A stretch of DNA of 64,000 nt from Hydrogenophaga intermedia (lineage in GTDB: Bacteria > Pseudomonadota > Gammaproteobacteria > Burkholderiales > Burkholderiaceae_C). Position numbers and translations under genes: made by a program. The stretch's first letter is position 1. Each line of letters opens with the position of its first letter. Positions 17,159-26,434 of this stretch are shown here, piece by piece. The notes under the pieces were generated by a model. That model saw nothing but the letters and a program-made list of their open reading frames with translations, had not been told where the DNA came from and did not search any database. The stretch is from the NCBI RefSeq assembly GCF_000723405.1, contig NZ_CCAE010000019.1:19223-83222 (forward strand). The letters are read 5' to 3'.

Positions 17159-19204
17159 TCAGCGCTTTTTCTCAAGTGGCGCCGCCGCTTTCGGATCGCA
17201 CGGGTCGCCCTCGGGCTTCTGCCCGCGCTCCACGAGCGGAATCACCGCCGCCGCCGGGCCCGCCGCGGCACCCAGAGCGATGGCGCCAATGACGCGACCG
17301 GCGAGTTTTCGGCCTTCTATGCCGATGTCCGGGTCGCCCAGCGTGCCGGTGACGGTGACGGGCGTGCGCAGCGACAGGGGCGACCAGTCCTTGGGCTGCG
17401 TGACGAGGCGCAGGGCCATGGATTCGTCGTTCAGGTTGACCTGGCCGTTGATGCGCACGGTGCTGTCGCGGTTGTCGAGCACCGCGAGCCGGGGTTCGAT
17501 GACACCGTCGCGCGCCAGCAGGTCGAATCGCGCGCAGCGCAGCGGCAGCGGCTTGTCGCCGGTGATCACCACACCCAGCGCCTGCGCCAGGTCCAGGCCC
17601 ATGGCCTCGGTGACGAGGTAGGACATCGTGCCGTCGCGCAGCCTCAGGTCGATGGGCCCGTCGAGCGAGCCCAGGATCTCGGCGGTGGAACTGCCGGCGC
17701 CCTGCACGTTCAGCTTGGCGAACAGCACACCGGTGAGGTAGGGCGAGGCCTCTTCGCGGCGCAGGCCGCGCACCCAGTTCGCCACATCCACGCCGGCGAC
17801 GTCGAGCTTGGCCTCCCACTTCGCGGGCCGCACCGTGGCGTCGAGCTGGGTCATGCCCGCGAAGCGGCCACCGGCCACCTTGGCCTCCAATTCGTCCAGG
17901 CGCAGCACGCCGGCGTTCAATCGCACGCGGGTCAGCAGATCGCTCAACGGCGCCATGGCCGGGGTGCCGAAGTCGACCTCGTTGATGGCGACGCGCACGT
18001 CGGCGTCCATCACGGTGAGGGACGGCAGGTCGAAGCGACGCTGGGGCAGCACGCGGCGCGGCGTGGTGGACGTGGAACGGGCGCCCACTTCCTTCGCATC
18101 TTTCTTCGCCTCTTCTTTCACGTCACCTTTCGCGCCACCTTTCGCTCCATCACTCGCACCGATGGCGGGCCCCAGGTCGGCGAAGGCGAGTTTCTTTCCC
18201 GTGAGTTCGCCGATGAGGCGACGCGGTCGCTCCAACTGGTGAAAGCGCAGATCACCGGCCAGGCGGCTGGTGCCGACGTTCGCGCGCGTGGCCTGCAGGC
18301 GCCACACGCCCGCGTCCTGCGACAGCGTGCCGCGCAGATCGAAGGGCGGTGTCTGTGGCAGCGTGATGCCCAGCGGCTCGCCCACCGCGGCGAGCGATCG
18401 GCCCTGCAGTTCCAGCGCGCCCTGCAACCTGGGCGTGCCCAGCAGGGCGGCGGCCTGGCCGTCGAAGAGCAAGCGCGATGAGGCCACCGTGCCTTCCACG
18501 CGCACGGGTACCCAAGGCGCGTCGGTGGCGGTGTCCGGGTCCTGCAGCAAAGGCAAGGTGCTGCCCGCGCGCACCTGCAGCTTCAAGGGCATGGCGCGGT
18601 AGCGGCCATTGGCCGTGGCTTCGTAGCCGGCGCTGGTGGCGGCTTCGGCTTCGCCCTCGCGACCGCGAAGGCGGATGTCCAGATCCACGTCGGCCACCGG
18701 GTCCTTCCAGTCGATGCGCCCCTGGCCGATGACCAGCGAACCGAAACGTGGCAGGCCGCCGAGCGGCTCCGCTTCGGCCTCTTCGGGTCGGGGCTCGCGC
18801 GCGCCCAGTTGCCAGTTGGCGCTGCCGTCGTCGACGCGCACCAGCCGCGCGTCCAGCGTGTCGGCTTGCAGCGCCTGCAGGCGCAGACGCTCCCCGCGCT
18901 GCCAGCGCCACACGTCACGCCAGCGCCAGGCCAGGGAGACACCGCGCGCGTCCAGCAGATGCGGTGCGCCGAAGCGTTCGGCGCTGGCGATGTTGAGGTG
19001 TTCGACTTCCACGCGCGGGCGCCACAGCAGGTGCACGCGAAAGCGCCCCTGCAACTGCACGGGCACCGCGGCGTTGCGCGACGCCGCGCTTTCGATGGGG
19101 CCTCGCAGGAAAGGCCAGCCACTCCACTCGGCGACCATGAGGCCCGTCAGCAGCACCACCACCGCGGCGCCCGCCCACACAAGGCCGCGCCAACGCCTGC
19201 TCAT
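17159..19204 (-). CDS. AsmA-family inner-membrane/periplasmic protein
   Basis: A 681-residue protein with an N-terminal transmembrane anchor (about 7-25, GLVWAGAAVVVLLTGLMVAE), then long periplasmic beta-rich repeats typical of AsmA/TamB-like bridge proteins. The AsmA C-terminal core is recognisable (GSLDGPIDLRLRDGTMSYLV, then EAMGLDLAQALGVVITGDKP). A lysine/glutamate-rich linker (GAKGGAKGDVKEEAKKDAKE, about 350-370) separates two halves. The family handles phospholipid transport and envelope assembly. ATG 19204 begins directly before the anchor. The gene is followed, on the same strand, by the GST at 16421-17110. Confidence 0.82.
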   Translation of the reverse strand: MSRRWRGLVWAGAAVVVLLTGLMVAEWSGWPFLRGPIESAASRNAAVPVQLQGRFRVHLLWRPRVEVEHLNIASAERFGAPHLLDARGVSLAWRWRDVWRWQRGERLRLQALQADTLDARLVRVDDGSANWQLGAREPRPEEAEAEPLGGLPRFGSLVIGQGRIDWKDPVADVDLDIRLRGREGEAEAATSAGYEATANGRYRAMPLKLQVRAGSTLPLLQDPDTATDAPWVPVRVEGTVASSRLLFDGQAAALLGTPRLQGALELQGRSLAAVGEPLGITLPQTPPFDLRGTLSQDAGVWRLQATRANVGTSRLAGDLRFHQLERPRRLIGELTGKKLAFADLGPAIGASDGAKGGAKGDVKEEAKKDAKEVGARSTSTTPRRVLPQRRFDLPSLTVMDADVRVAINEVDFGTPAMAPLSDLLTRVRLNAGVLRLDELEAKVAGGRFAGMTQLDATVRPAKWEAKLDVAGVDVANWVRGLRREEASPYLTGVLFAKLNVQGAGSSTAEILGSLDGPIDLRLRDGTMSYLVTEAMGLDLAQALGVVITGDKPLPLRCARFDLLARDGVIEPRLAVLDNRDSTVRINGQVNLNDESMALRLVTQPKDWSPLSLRTPVTVTGTLGDPDIGIEGRKLAGRVIGAIALGAAAGPAAAVIPLVERGQKPEGDPCDPKAAAPLEKKR

Positions 19205-19331
19205 GCGGGCTCCACTGGCCGTGGAGCACGGCTGGCGCGGGGTCGATGAAACAGACGCGACATTCCGATACGAGCCCCCGGCCAACCCGGGGTTCCGGCA
19301 CGGATGTGTCGGTCTGTGTCGTGTCTGTGCG

Positions 19332-20315
19332 CTACTCCGGCGTGATGTTGGCCGCCTTGATCACCTGCGACCACTTCTTCGTTTCGTTCTCGATGAAGGC
19401 CGCGAACTCGGCCGAGGTGCCGCCGCGCACCTGCAGGCCCACGGCCTCCACCTTCTTGCGCACCTCCGCGTCGGCCAGCACCGCGTTGGTCTCGGCGTTG
19501 AGGCGTTGAACCACGGCCGCCGGAGTGCCGGCCGGGACCATCAACCCGTACCAGCCATAACCCACCACCGTGGGCAGCCCCGATTCGCGGAAGGTGGGCG
19601 CCTGCGGGTACAGCGGCGCGCGCTCTTCGTTGGCCACGGCCAGCACGCGCAGCTTGCCGGCCTGGATGTGCGGCAACGCGGTGGAGATGGCGGTCAGCGT
19701 CGCGTCGATGCGACCCCCCAGCAGCTCGGTGTAGGCCGGCGCGTCGCCGCGGAACTGGATCACCACACCCTCGGTGCCGGCCGCGCGCATCAGTAGCTCG
19801 GCCGTGAGGTGCGGGGCCGAGCCCGTGCCCGGCGAGCCGAAGGTCAGGCCCTTGGGGTTGGATTTGCCGTAGGCGATGAACTCGGCCACCGTCTTGTACG
19901 GCGCGCTGGCGTTGACGATGAGGAACAGCGGTGCGATGGCGGTGCTCAGCACCGGCACGAAGTCCTTCTTCACGGCGTAGGGCAGCTTGGGGTATAGCGC
20001 TTCTCCAATGGCGATCGGCGCGGCCGCGTGCAACACGGTGTAGCCGTCGGGCGCGGCGCGCGCCACGTACTCATTGGCAATGCGCGTGCCCGCCCCTGCC
20101 TTGTTCTCGATCACCAGGCTCTGGCCCAGGCGTGGCGCCAGGGCCTCGCCGAGCAGGCGGCTGAAGATGTCGTTGGAGCCGCCCGCGCCATAGGGGGCGA
20201 TGAGGTGGACGGTTTTGGCGGGCCAGGCCTGCGCGAAGGCGGGCGCGTGCAGCAGGGGCGCGAGGCCCAGCGAGGCAAGGCTGGCACCGATGAGGTGGCG
20301 GCGTGGGATGCTCAT
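19332..20315 (-). CDS. Bug-family TTT transporter solute receptor
   Basis: A 327-residue periplasmic receptor. The signal peptide carries a twin-arginine-like start (MSIPRRHLIGASLASLGLAP, cleavage near AFA/QAWPAK). The Bug motif is IAPYGAGGSNDIFSRLLGEAL. It is third in a minus-strand run of CoA-transferase, DUF1254 protein and receptor, 60 bp after the second. Like the receptor at 9016, it has no TctA/TctB nearby. It may capture the carboxylate that the CoA-transferase activates (inference). Confidence 0.88.
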   Translation of the reverse strand: MSIPRRHLIGASLASLGLAPLLHAPAFAQAWPAKTVHLIAPYGAGGSNDIFSRLLGEALAPRLGQSLVIENKAGAGTRIANEYVARAAPDGYTVLHAAAPIAIGEALYPKLPYAVKKDFVPVLSTAIAPLFLIVNASAPYKTVAEFIAYGKSNPKGLTFGSPGTGSAPHLTAELLMRAAGTEGVVIQFRGDAPAYTELLGGRIDATLTAISTALPHIQAGKLRVLAVANEERAPLYPQAPTFRESGLPTVVGYGWYGLMVPAGTPAAVVQRLNAETNAVLADAEVRKKVEAVGLQVRGGTSAEFAAFIENETKKWSQVIKAANITPE

Positions 20316-20352
20316 GGTTTGTCTCCTGTTGTGTGTGTGGATCGGGTCTTCG

Positions 20353-20378
20353 GTCGAGGTGTTCAGTCGAGGTGTTCA
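20353..20378 (-). repeat. 13-bp tandem duplication spanning a stop codon
   Basis: The unit GTCGAGGTGTTCA (plus strand) occurs twice in perfect tandem, with a third partial GTCGA. It overlaps the stop codon of the DUF1254 gene, so on the coding strand the sequence around the TGA is copied just downstream in a shifted frame. It looks like a slippage duplication. Confidence 0.8.
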
Positions 20379-21653
20379 GTCGAGCCGCGTGAGCGCAGGG
20401 TAGGCGTATCGGTGGTCCAGGTGCTCGGCCTGCGGCTGGTAGAGCCGCAGCACCACGTAGAACGCTTCGCCCGCGGGCGCGGGCAGCCAGTTGTGGCCGG
20501 GGCCGGGGTCGCTGGCTTGCAGGCGGATGACGAGGCTGCCGTCGGCTTCGTGCCGCAGGCCGGGGGTGCGGTAGCCGATGGAGTAGCGGTCGATGGGGTT
20601 GGCGACGAACAGGCAGTCGCTGCGGCGGTACAGGGTGAGCGACCAGAACGCGCCCACCTTCGGGCCGGCGCCGGGCGCGAAGCGCAGTTCGTAGGCGTGT
20701 GCGCCGCTCAGCGTTCGCCCCTGCGAGTCGACTTCGGCCGTGGGGTACATGGCCTCGTCGATGCCGAGCGCGCCGATGAAGTTGCGCGCCACGCGGGCGC
20801 GGGTCAGCACGTCCTCGCCCCAGTGCGTGCGCACCTCCAGTTGCAAGGACCAACCGCCACCCAGTTGCCGCGGCTGATCGCGCTCGCGCAAGCCTTCGAA
20901 GACGCGCGGCATCTCGGCCTCCACGCCGTGAACGTCCAGCGGCCAGTCCAGCGATTCGCCCTCGGGCGGCGGGTTGCGTTCCAGGGCGTGGGCCACCGTC
21001 TCTAGGTACAGCGCGGCCGATGGCGTGGCCGTCGATCGCCCATCGAGGCGCGTGTCGAAGCGCTGTGCGGCGTCGCTGCCGTCCAGGCGCGTCATGCGCA
21101 ATTGCGCTTGCAGTTCACGCACGGCCTCGACGTCGCCCGGCGAGTCGTCCACCAGGATGCGACCGATGAGCCACACGTCGTCGCCCGGCGCGGCGATCAC
21201 CTGCGACACGCCGGCCGGCAACGGGCCGCTCCAGCGCGGGCCGTGCACCAGCGTGCGTTGGGCGCGGTTGCCCGTGGTGCGGCGGCCCACGTAGGCGAAG
21301 GGGTTGGTCCAGGCGTCCAACAGGCCCAGCGTCCAGTAGCGCTCGCCCATGTCGGGCGTGTCGATGAGCACCGGGCCTTGCGACAGGTCGAGCCAGGCGT
21401 TGCTGTAGACGGTGTCGTTGTTCGGGCTCACCACCTCGCGGTCGTCGGGCCCGAGCTTGCGGTGCGTGTGCGTGAACTGGTTGACCCAACGCATCGTCGA
21501 GTCGCGCTGATCGCTGGCGTAGCCCAGCGTGGGGTGGCGGCGCGCGGTGGTGGCGGCGCGCATGCGCATCATCTCGAAGAGCGGCAGGGTCTGGATGAGG
21601 GCCCGGTGCACCGCCTGCTGCACGGGGGCGTCGATGGTGGAGGTTGTGGTCAT
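20376..21653 (-). CDS. DUF1254/DUF1214 domain protein
   Basis: A 425-residue protein. The N-terminal half matches DUF1254 (VVSPNNDTVYSNAWLDLSQG and GERYWTLGLLDAWTNPFAYV). The C-terminal half matches DUF1214 (GAFWSLTLYRRSDCLFVANP and PGPGHNWLPAPAGEAFYVVL). There is no signal peptide. Proteins of this pair of domains are widespread and mostly uncharacterised. It sits 5 bp after the CoA-transferase stop, so co-translation is likely. ATG 21653 begins at MTTTSTIDAP, where the domain starts. No catalytic role can be assigned from sequence. Confidence 0.83.
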   Translation of the reverse strand: MTTTSTIDAPVQQAVHRALIQTLPLFEMMRMRAATTARRHPTLGYASDQRDSTMRWVNQFTHTHRKLGPDDREVVSPNNDTVYSNAWLDLSQGPVLIDTPDMGERYWTLGLLDAWTNPFAYVGRRTTGNRAQRTLVHGPRWSGPLPAGVSQVIAAPGDDVWLIGRILVDDSPGDVEAVRELQAQLRMTRLDGSDAAQRFDTRLDGRSTATPSAALYLETVAHALERNPPPEGESLDWPLDVHGVEAEMPRVFEGLRERDQPRQLGGGWSLQLEVRTHWGEDVLTRARVARNFIGALGIDEAMYPTAEVDSQGRTLSGAHAYELRFAPGAGPKVGAFWSLTLYRRSDCLFVANPIDRYSIGYRTPGLRHEADGSLVIRLQASDPGPGHNWLPAPAGEAFYVVLRLYQPQAEHLDHRYAYPALTRLD

Positions 21654-21658
21654 GGGGT

Positions 21659-22861
21659 TCAGGCGATGACGCCGTCGCGCCGCAGCGCGGCAATGTCGGG
21701 CGCGCTGTAGCCCACCTCGGCCAACAGCGCGTCGGTGTCGGCGCCGCAGGCGGGCGCGGCGGGGGGCGCCGTGCGCGGCGCGTCGTCGATGCGGTACGGC
21801 AGGCCCAGGGCCTGGTAGCGCGTGCCGTCGGCGCCCATGGCGTCCACGATCAGGCCGCTGGCGGCCAGGTCGGGGCTGCGCAACACCTGCGCGTAACCGC
21901 GCACGGCGCCGGCCACGATCTGCTGGCCCGAGAGCAAGGCCACGCACTCCTCGCTGCTGAGGTTGGAGAGGCATTCGCGCAGCACGGCGCGCAGCTCGGC
22001 GCGGTGCGCCACGCGGCGCTCGTTGCTGGCGAAGCGCGGGTCGCTGGCCAATTCCTGACGGTCGATCACGCGGCAGAAACGTTGCCAGTGTTCCTCGGCG
22101 TAGGCCGAGAGCACGATGTGGCCGTCGCGCGTGGGCACCACCTCGGCGGCGGGCGCGTTGTGGGGCTGGCCATCGCCGATGCGCGTGGGCTCGGGGCCAC
22201 CACCGAGGTAGTCGGCCCAGGTGGCGGCCTGCAGGTGCAGGGCCACGTCGAAGAGCGAGGTGTCGATGGCAGCGCCCTGCCCCGTCTTCTCGCGCCCGTA
22301 CAACGCGGCCAGCACGGCCTGCGCGCCCAGGTGCGCGGCGGCGGCGTCGATGATGGGCACGCCCACCTTCTGCGGCGCCCGATCGGGCTCGCCGGTGACG
22401 GACATGAGCCCGCTCTCGGCCTGCGCGGCGATGTCGTAGCCCGGCCGTTCGCTGGACGGGCCGCGCCGGCCGAAGCCCGAGATGTCGAGGCAGATGAGGC
22501 GAGGAAAACGTTCGCGCAGTTCGCGCGCGCCCAGGCCCAGCTTGTCGATGGCGCCGGGGCGCAGGTTCTGGATCACCACGTCGGCGCGCGCGATGAGCCG
22601 CAGCGCGGCCTCGCGGCCAGCCTCGCGCTTGAGGTCGAGCGCGATGGAGCGCTTGCCCCGGTTGTAGGCCCGCACCATGGATTCGCCGTAGCGCCCGATG
22701 TGGCGCGCCTGGTCGCCCGCGAGCGGTTCGATCTTGGTGACGCTGGCGCCGAGTTCGGCCAGCACCATGGCGGCGCCGGGGCCGGCGATGTACTGGCCGA
22801 GGTCCACCACGCGCACGCCAGCCAGGGGCGCGGCCGGTGTGGAAGTTCCGGGCGTTGTCAT
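21659..22861 (-). CDS. CaiB/BaiF family (family III) CoA-transferase
   Basis: A 400-residue enzyme. The N-terminus has the family signature GVRVVDLGQYIAGPGAAMVL and the CoA-binding LKREAGR region. The expected catalytic Asp lies in LICLDISGFGRRGP-type context, within the larger loop before the conserved PGYDIAAQAESGLMSVTG (catalytic Asp in PGYD by family comparison). It moves CoA between carboxylic acids, or works as a racemase-like member. It is the first gene of an operon with the DUF1254 and Bug genes and is divergent from the LysR at 22979. The substrate acid is unknown. Confidence 0.85.
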   Translation of the reverse strand: MTTPGTSTPAAPLAGVRVVDLGQYIAGPGAAMVLAELGASVTKIEPLAGDQARHIGRYGESMVRAYNRGKRSIALDLKREAGREAALRLIARADVVIQNLRPGAIDKLGLGARELRERFPRLICLDISGFGRRGPSSERPGYDIAAQAESGLMSVTGEPDRAPQKVGVPIIDAAAAHLGAQAVLAALYGREKTGQGAAIDTSLFDVALHLQAATWADYLGGGPEPTRIGDGQPHNAPAAEVVPTRDGHIVLSAYAEEHWQRFCRVIDRQELASDPRFASNERRVAHRAELRAVLRECLSNLSSEECVALLSGQQIVAGAVRGYAQVLRSPDLAASGLIVDAMGADGTRYQALGLPYRIDDAPRTAPPAAPACGADTDALLAEVGYSAPDIAALRRDGVIA

Positions 22862-22936
22862 GTGGGGTCTTGTCTCCTGTCTGGCCCGCACGATAGGTGA
22901 GACCGGCATTCCTGAAAATTGAATAATGCTGATGCC

Positions 22937-22957
22937 GTGATCACGATGGGTGATCAC
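22937..22957. promoter_or_regulatory. Putative LysR operator: two GTGATCAC palindromes
   Basis: Two identical 8-bp palindromes GTGATCAC (22937-22944 and 22950-22957) lie 13 bp centre to centre. The second extends to the 12-bp palindrome GGGTGATCACCC. They sit between the CoA-transferase start (22861) and LysR ATG 22979. Confidence 0.5.
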
Positions 22958-22978
22958 CCATCTGGAGCGATCCGAACG

Positions 22979-23926
22979 ATGAGCCAGGGCTTCGACCACC
23001 TCGTGCGCCGCCTGCGCCTGCGTCACCTGGAGCTGTTGCTGGCCCTGGCCGACGCGCGCACCATGCGCGCCGCCGCCAGCCGCCTGCACCTGAGCCAGCC
23101 CGCCATCAGCAAGATGCTGGCGGAGGCCGAAGACGCGCTGGGCGCGCGCCTGTTCGAGCGAAGCCCCCAGGGCGTGCTGCCCACGCCGGCCGGCGCGGCC
23201 GCCGTGCACCGGGCGCGCGTGGCGCTGGGCGAACTGGCGCACGCGCGCGACGAGGTGCAGGCCATCCACCGCGGCGCCAGCGCGGTGCTGCGCGTGGGCG
23301 CCTTCTCGGTGACGGCGGCCGTGCCCGCCGCGGTGGTGCAGTTGCGCCAGCGCCTGCCGGGCGCCGTGGTCCACATTCACGAAGGCCGCGTGAACGAGCT
23401 GATCCAGCGCCTGCTGGATGGCGACCTGGACTGCGTGTTCGGCGCGCTCACCACCGAGACGCTGACCAGCGAGCGGCTGAGCCTGCTGCAATCCGAGGCG
23501 CTGCTGGAAGACAGGCTGTGCGTGCTGGCCGCCAGCGACAACCCGCTGGTGCGGCGCCGCCGCCTGCGCTGGACAGACCTGCGCGAAGCCGCCTGGGTGG
23601 CGCCGCCGCGCCAGACCCTGGTGCGCCAGGCCTTCATGGGCGCCTTCCTCAACGAAGGGCTGGACCCGCCGGTGCCGGTGATCGAGGCGATCTCCTCCAT
23701 CACCATCGGCGCGGTGCTGCGGTTGGACCGGTCGTTGCTGTGCGCGGTGCGCTTCGAGCACGCACGCGACGAGGTGGCGCGCGGCGGCGTGAAGCGCCTG
23801 TCGGGGCTGCCCGAGGTAGCGCTGCCGCCGCTGGGTCTGTTCACGCGGCGTGGCGAGGTGCCGGCCACGCCGGTGGTGCAGGCGTTTGCGCGGGAGATCC
23901 GCAAGGCGGGCGCGCGGGCGGGGTGA
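22979..23926 (+). CDS. LysR family transcriptional regulator, divergent to CoA-transferase operon
   Basis: A 315-residue LTTR. HTH: LRLRHLELLLALADARTMRA and QPAISKMLAEAEDALGARLF (about 10-65). The effector domain includes VLRVGAFSVTAAVPAAVVQL. Two upstream in-frame ATGs exist at 22919 and 22946, but both lie in or before the GTGATCAC operator pair, so ATG 22979 is preferred. It is likely to control the CoA-transferase/DUF1254/Bug operon. Its stop is 8 bp from the converging DUF1579-like gene. Confidence 0.85.
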   Translation: MSQGFDHLVRRLRLRHLELLLALADARTMRAAASRLHLSQPAISKMLAEAEDALGARLFERSPQGVLPTPAGAAAVHRARVALGELAHARDEVQAIHRGASAVLRVGAFSVTAAVPAAVVQLRQRLPGAVVHIHEGRVNELIQRLLDGDLDCVFGALTTETLTSERLSLLQSEALLEDRLCVLAASDNPLVRRRRLRWTDLREAAWVAPPRQTLVRQAFMGAFLNEGLDPPVPVIEAISSITIGAVLRLDRSLLCAVRFEHARDEVARGGVKRLSGLPEVALPPLGLFTRRGEVPATPVVQAFAREIRKAGARAG

Positions 23927-23933
23927 AGGCCGC

Positions 23934-24455
23934 TCAGTCTTTCCTTTCGGGTGCGGACACGCGGCGGTAGTTGACCTCGACGGCGAGCGCCTCTTGCCCG
24001 GCCGGGGCAATGTTGAACATGCGGATGTCCAGGTGCTGCGCGTCGGGTTGCGACACCTCGGTGCGCCAGCCCCAGCGCTCTCCCCCGCCGGCGCTATCGC
24101 GGTAGCTGCCCAGCGCGGCGAAGCGGCCGTCGTTCACCGGGCCCGTGCTGAACATGATCGACGTGCCGGTGCCGAAGCTTTCGCCCCAGGCGCACTCGAA
24201 GGCCTGGTTGTCCAGGTGGTAGGCCCACAGCGCGACGCCTTCGACAGGCTCGCCGCCGCAGCGGCCTTCGTATTCGTGCAGCAGGAAGCGGCCGCCGCCC
24301 ACCAGGCGGATGCGCCCACGCTGCACGGAGTCCTCGGCCGGTGGCCCGGGCTCGAACCACAGACGAAACCGGCCCTCCCAATCGCCGGCCATGGCCGCCA
24401 GTTGGTGGTGCACGCCGCCGGGCGCGGCGGAACGTTTGAACGCGTCCTTGCTCAT
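23934..24455 (-). CDS. DUF1579-like protein
   Basis: A 173-residue protein resembling DUF1579 proteins, small lipocalin-like barrels of unknown role: GDWEGRFRLWFEPGPPAEDS at the start and GRFLLHEYEGRCGGEPVEGV in the middle. It has no signal or membrane segment. Its ATG overlaps the stop of the AraC-type regulator by 4 bp (ATGA), so the pair is translationally coupled and it may be a target or partner of that regulator. Confidence 0.7.
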   Translation of the reverse strand: MSKDAFKRSAAPGGVHHQLAAMAGDWEGRFRLWFEPGPPAEDSVQRGRIRLVGGGRFLLHEYEGRCGGEPVEGVALWAYHLDNQAFECAWGESFGTGTSIMFSTGPVNDGRFAALGSYRDSAGGGERWGWRTEVSQPDAQHLDIRMFNIAPAGQEALAVEVNYRRVSAPERKD

Positions 24456-25450
24456 GCTGTCTCCTTGATGTTCGTTGGCGGCCGAGTCCAGTCGGGCAGC
24501 GGCTGGCGCACGCTGCCTGGCGACACACCGAAGTGGCGCTTGAACGCGCGGCAGAACGCGGCCTCGGATTGGTAGCCCACGCGCCCAGCCAACTGTGCCA
24601 ACGGCTGCGGGCCTTCCTGCAGCCAGGCGCGCGCCAGTTGCAGGCGCCACTGGGTGAGGTACTGCAGCGCGGGCTCGCCCACCAGCGCGGTGAAACGCGC
24701 GGAGAAAGCCGAGCGCGACATGCCCACCTCGCGCGCGAGCGACTCGACGCTCCACGCTTCTTCGGGCCGCGCGTGCATCAGCGCCAGCGCCTGGCCGATC
24801 TGCCGGTCGCGCAGGGCCGCGAGCCAGCCGGTGGTGGCCTCGGGCGCCGAGTCCAGCCAGGCGCGCAGGGCCTGGATGACGAGGATGTCGGCCAGCCGCG
24901 TGATGACGGTTTCGCCCCCCGGCCGCAGCGCGCCCGCTTCGCGCGTGATGAAGCGCAGCGTGCTCTGCAGCCAGCTCGCGTCGTCCTCGCTCCAGCTGTC
25001 GATCTGCACCAGCGCAGGCAGGCTGTCGATGAGGCGCCGCCCGGCCAGGTGGTCGAAGCGCACCACGCCGCACAGGGCCTGCGTGGGCTCGCCGCCGCCG
25101 CCGTGGCGCATCACCTCGTAGTGCTCGCTGATGCGCTCCACAGGGATGTCGAACAGCGCCTCGGCGGGCAGATGCGGATCGCTGGTGATGCGGTGGCCCG
25201 CGCCGCGCGGCACCAGCGTGAGGCTGCCCGGCAGCAGCGGCTGGGGCGGTGCGCCGGGCACCTCGATCCAGCCGCGCCCAGCGGTCACCACATGGAACAT
25301 CAGCATGCCGGGCAGCGCCGGCATGTCCACCGCCCAGGGGGCTGTCAGCTCGGCCCGGCAGTACAGCGTGCCGCACAGGCGCAGCAGATGCAGGGTGCGA
25401 CCCAGGGGGTCGTTGGGCAACGGGGCTGGCGCGGACGACATGCGGTTCAT
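24452..25450 (-). CDS. AraC family transcriptional regulator with cupin sensor domain
   Basis: A 332-residue regulator. The cupin-like N-terminal half (MLMFHVVTAGRGWIEVPGAP, LTLVPRGAGHRI) would bind a small molecule. The C-terminal AraC HTH pair spans about 225-320 (SVESLAREVGMSRSAFSARF; QLAGRVGYQSEAAFCRAFKR). ATG 25450 is chosen; a TTG at 25471 and ATG at 25441 are alternatives. It is divergent from the NmrA-like reductase with 132 bp between, and coupled to the DUF1579-like gene downstream. It is probably the activator of the reductase. Confidence 0.87.
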   Translation of the reverse strand: MNRMSSAPAPLPNDPLGRTLHLLRLCGTLYCRAELTAPWAVDMPALPGMLMFHVVTAGRGWIEVPGAPPQPLLPGSLTLVPRGAGHRITSDPHLPAEALFDIPVERISEHYEVMRHGGGGEPTQALCGVVRFDHLAGRRLIDSLPALVQIDSWSEDDASWLQSTLRFITREAGALRPGGETVITRLADILVIQALRAWLDSAPEATTGWLAALRDRQIGQALALMHARPEEAWSVESLAREVGMSRSAFSARFTALVGEPALQYLTQWRLQLARAWLQEGPQPLAQLAGRVGYQSEAAFCRAFKRHFGVSPGSVRQPLPDWTRPPTNIKETA

Positions 25451-25582
25451 CTTGCCGGCGCCCTTGCCCAACGTCCATCGGACTGGACGAATGGCAAAGA
25501 GCGATGGACTTCAAATCATTGTTCGTTCCGTTCACGGCCCATACGCTGGATGCCTCCTCAAACCACCTTTCGGAGCTCCCCC

Positions 25583-26419
25583 ATGTCCATCACCCCCATC
25601 CTCGTCATCGATTCCACCGGCAAGACCGGCCGCCGCGTCGCCGCCCGCCTCAAGGCCCTGGGCCACACCGTGCGCGAAGGCTCGCGCCAATCCGCCACAC
25701 CGTTTGACTGGGACCAGCCCGAGACCTGGGGCCCGGCGCTGCGCGGCGCGCACAGCGCCTACATCTCCTACTCGCCCGACCTGGGCTTTCCCGGCGCGGA
25801 CGAGCGCATCGAGGCCCTCACCCGCCTGGCCGTCGCCACCGGGCTCAAACACGTGGTGCTGCTCTCGGGCCGCAACGAGGCCGCCGCGCAGCGCTGCGAA
25901 GGCATCGTGCAGGCCAGCGGCCTGAGCCACACGCTGGTGCGCGCCGCCTGGTTCAACCAGAACTTCAGCGAAGGCTTCCTGCGCGACGCCGTGCTGGAAG
26001 GCACGCTGGCCATGCCCGCGGGCGAGGTGCGCGAGCCCTTCGTGGACGTGGAGGACATCGCCGAGGTGGCGGTGGCCGCGCTCACCGACCCGCGCCACGC
26101 GGGCAAGACCTACGAGCTGAGCGGCCCGCGGCTGCTCAGCTTCGCGCAAGCCGCAGCAGAGATCTCGGCCGCCGCTGACCGCCCCTTGCAGTACCTGCCC
26201 GTGTCCTTGGCCGACTTCCACACCGGCATGCTGGCGGTGGTGGGCGAGCCCATGGCCAGCCTGTTCACCGGCCTGTGCGAGGAGGTGCTCGATGGCCGCA
26301 ACGAACACCTGAGCAACGGCGTGCAACAGGCACTGGGCCGTGCGCCGCGCGACTTCGCGGACTTCTGCCGGGAGAGTGCGCGCGAGGGGGTGTGGGCTGA
26401 AACCGGCGTCGCGCGCTGA
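25583..26419 (+). CDS. NmrA-like NAD(P)-binding reductase
   Basis: A 278-residue atypical SDR. The Rossmann start is ILVIDSTGKTGRRVAARLKA (about 6-25), with T-G-K-T-G-R instead of the usual G-A-T-G. Further sections are LKHVVLLSGRNEAAAQRCEG and PFVDVEDIAEVAVAALTDPR, as in NmrA/ergot-alkaloid-type reductases. It binds NAD(P)H; it may be a reductase or a redox sensor. A CGGAG site precedes ATG 25583. It is divergent from the AraC regulator. The open frame upstream of 25583 is antisense to that regulator. Confidence 0.84.
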   Translation: MSITPILVIDSTGKTGRRVAARLKALGHTVREGSRQSATPFDWDQPETWGPALRGAHSAYISYSPDLGFPGADERIEALTRLAVATGLKHVVLLSGRNEAAAQRCEGIVQASGLSHTLVRAAWFNQNFSEGFLRDAVLEGTLAMPAGEVREPFVDVEDIAEVAVAALTDPRHAGKTYELSGPRLLSFAQAAAEISAAADRPLQYLPVSLADFHTGMLAVVGEPMASLFTGLCEEVLDGRNEHLSNGVQQALGRAPRDFADFCRESAREGVWAETGVAR

Positions 26420-26434
26420 GCCCGCGCCGGGCAC

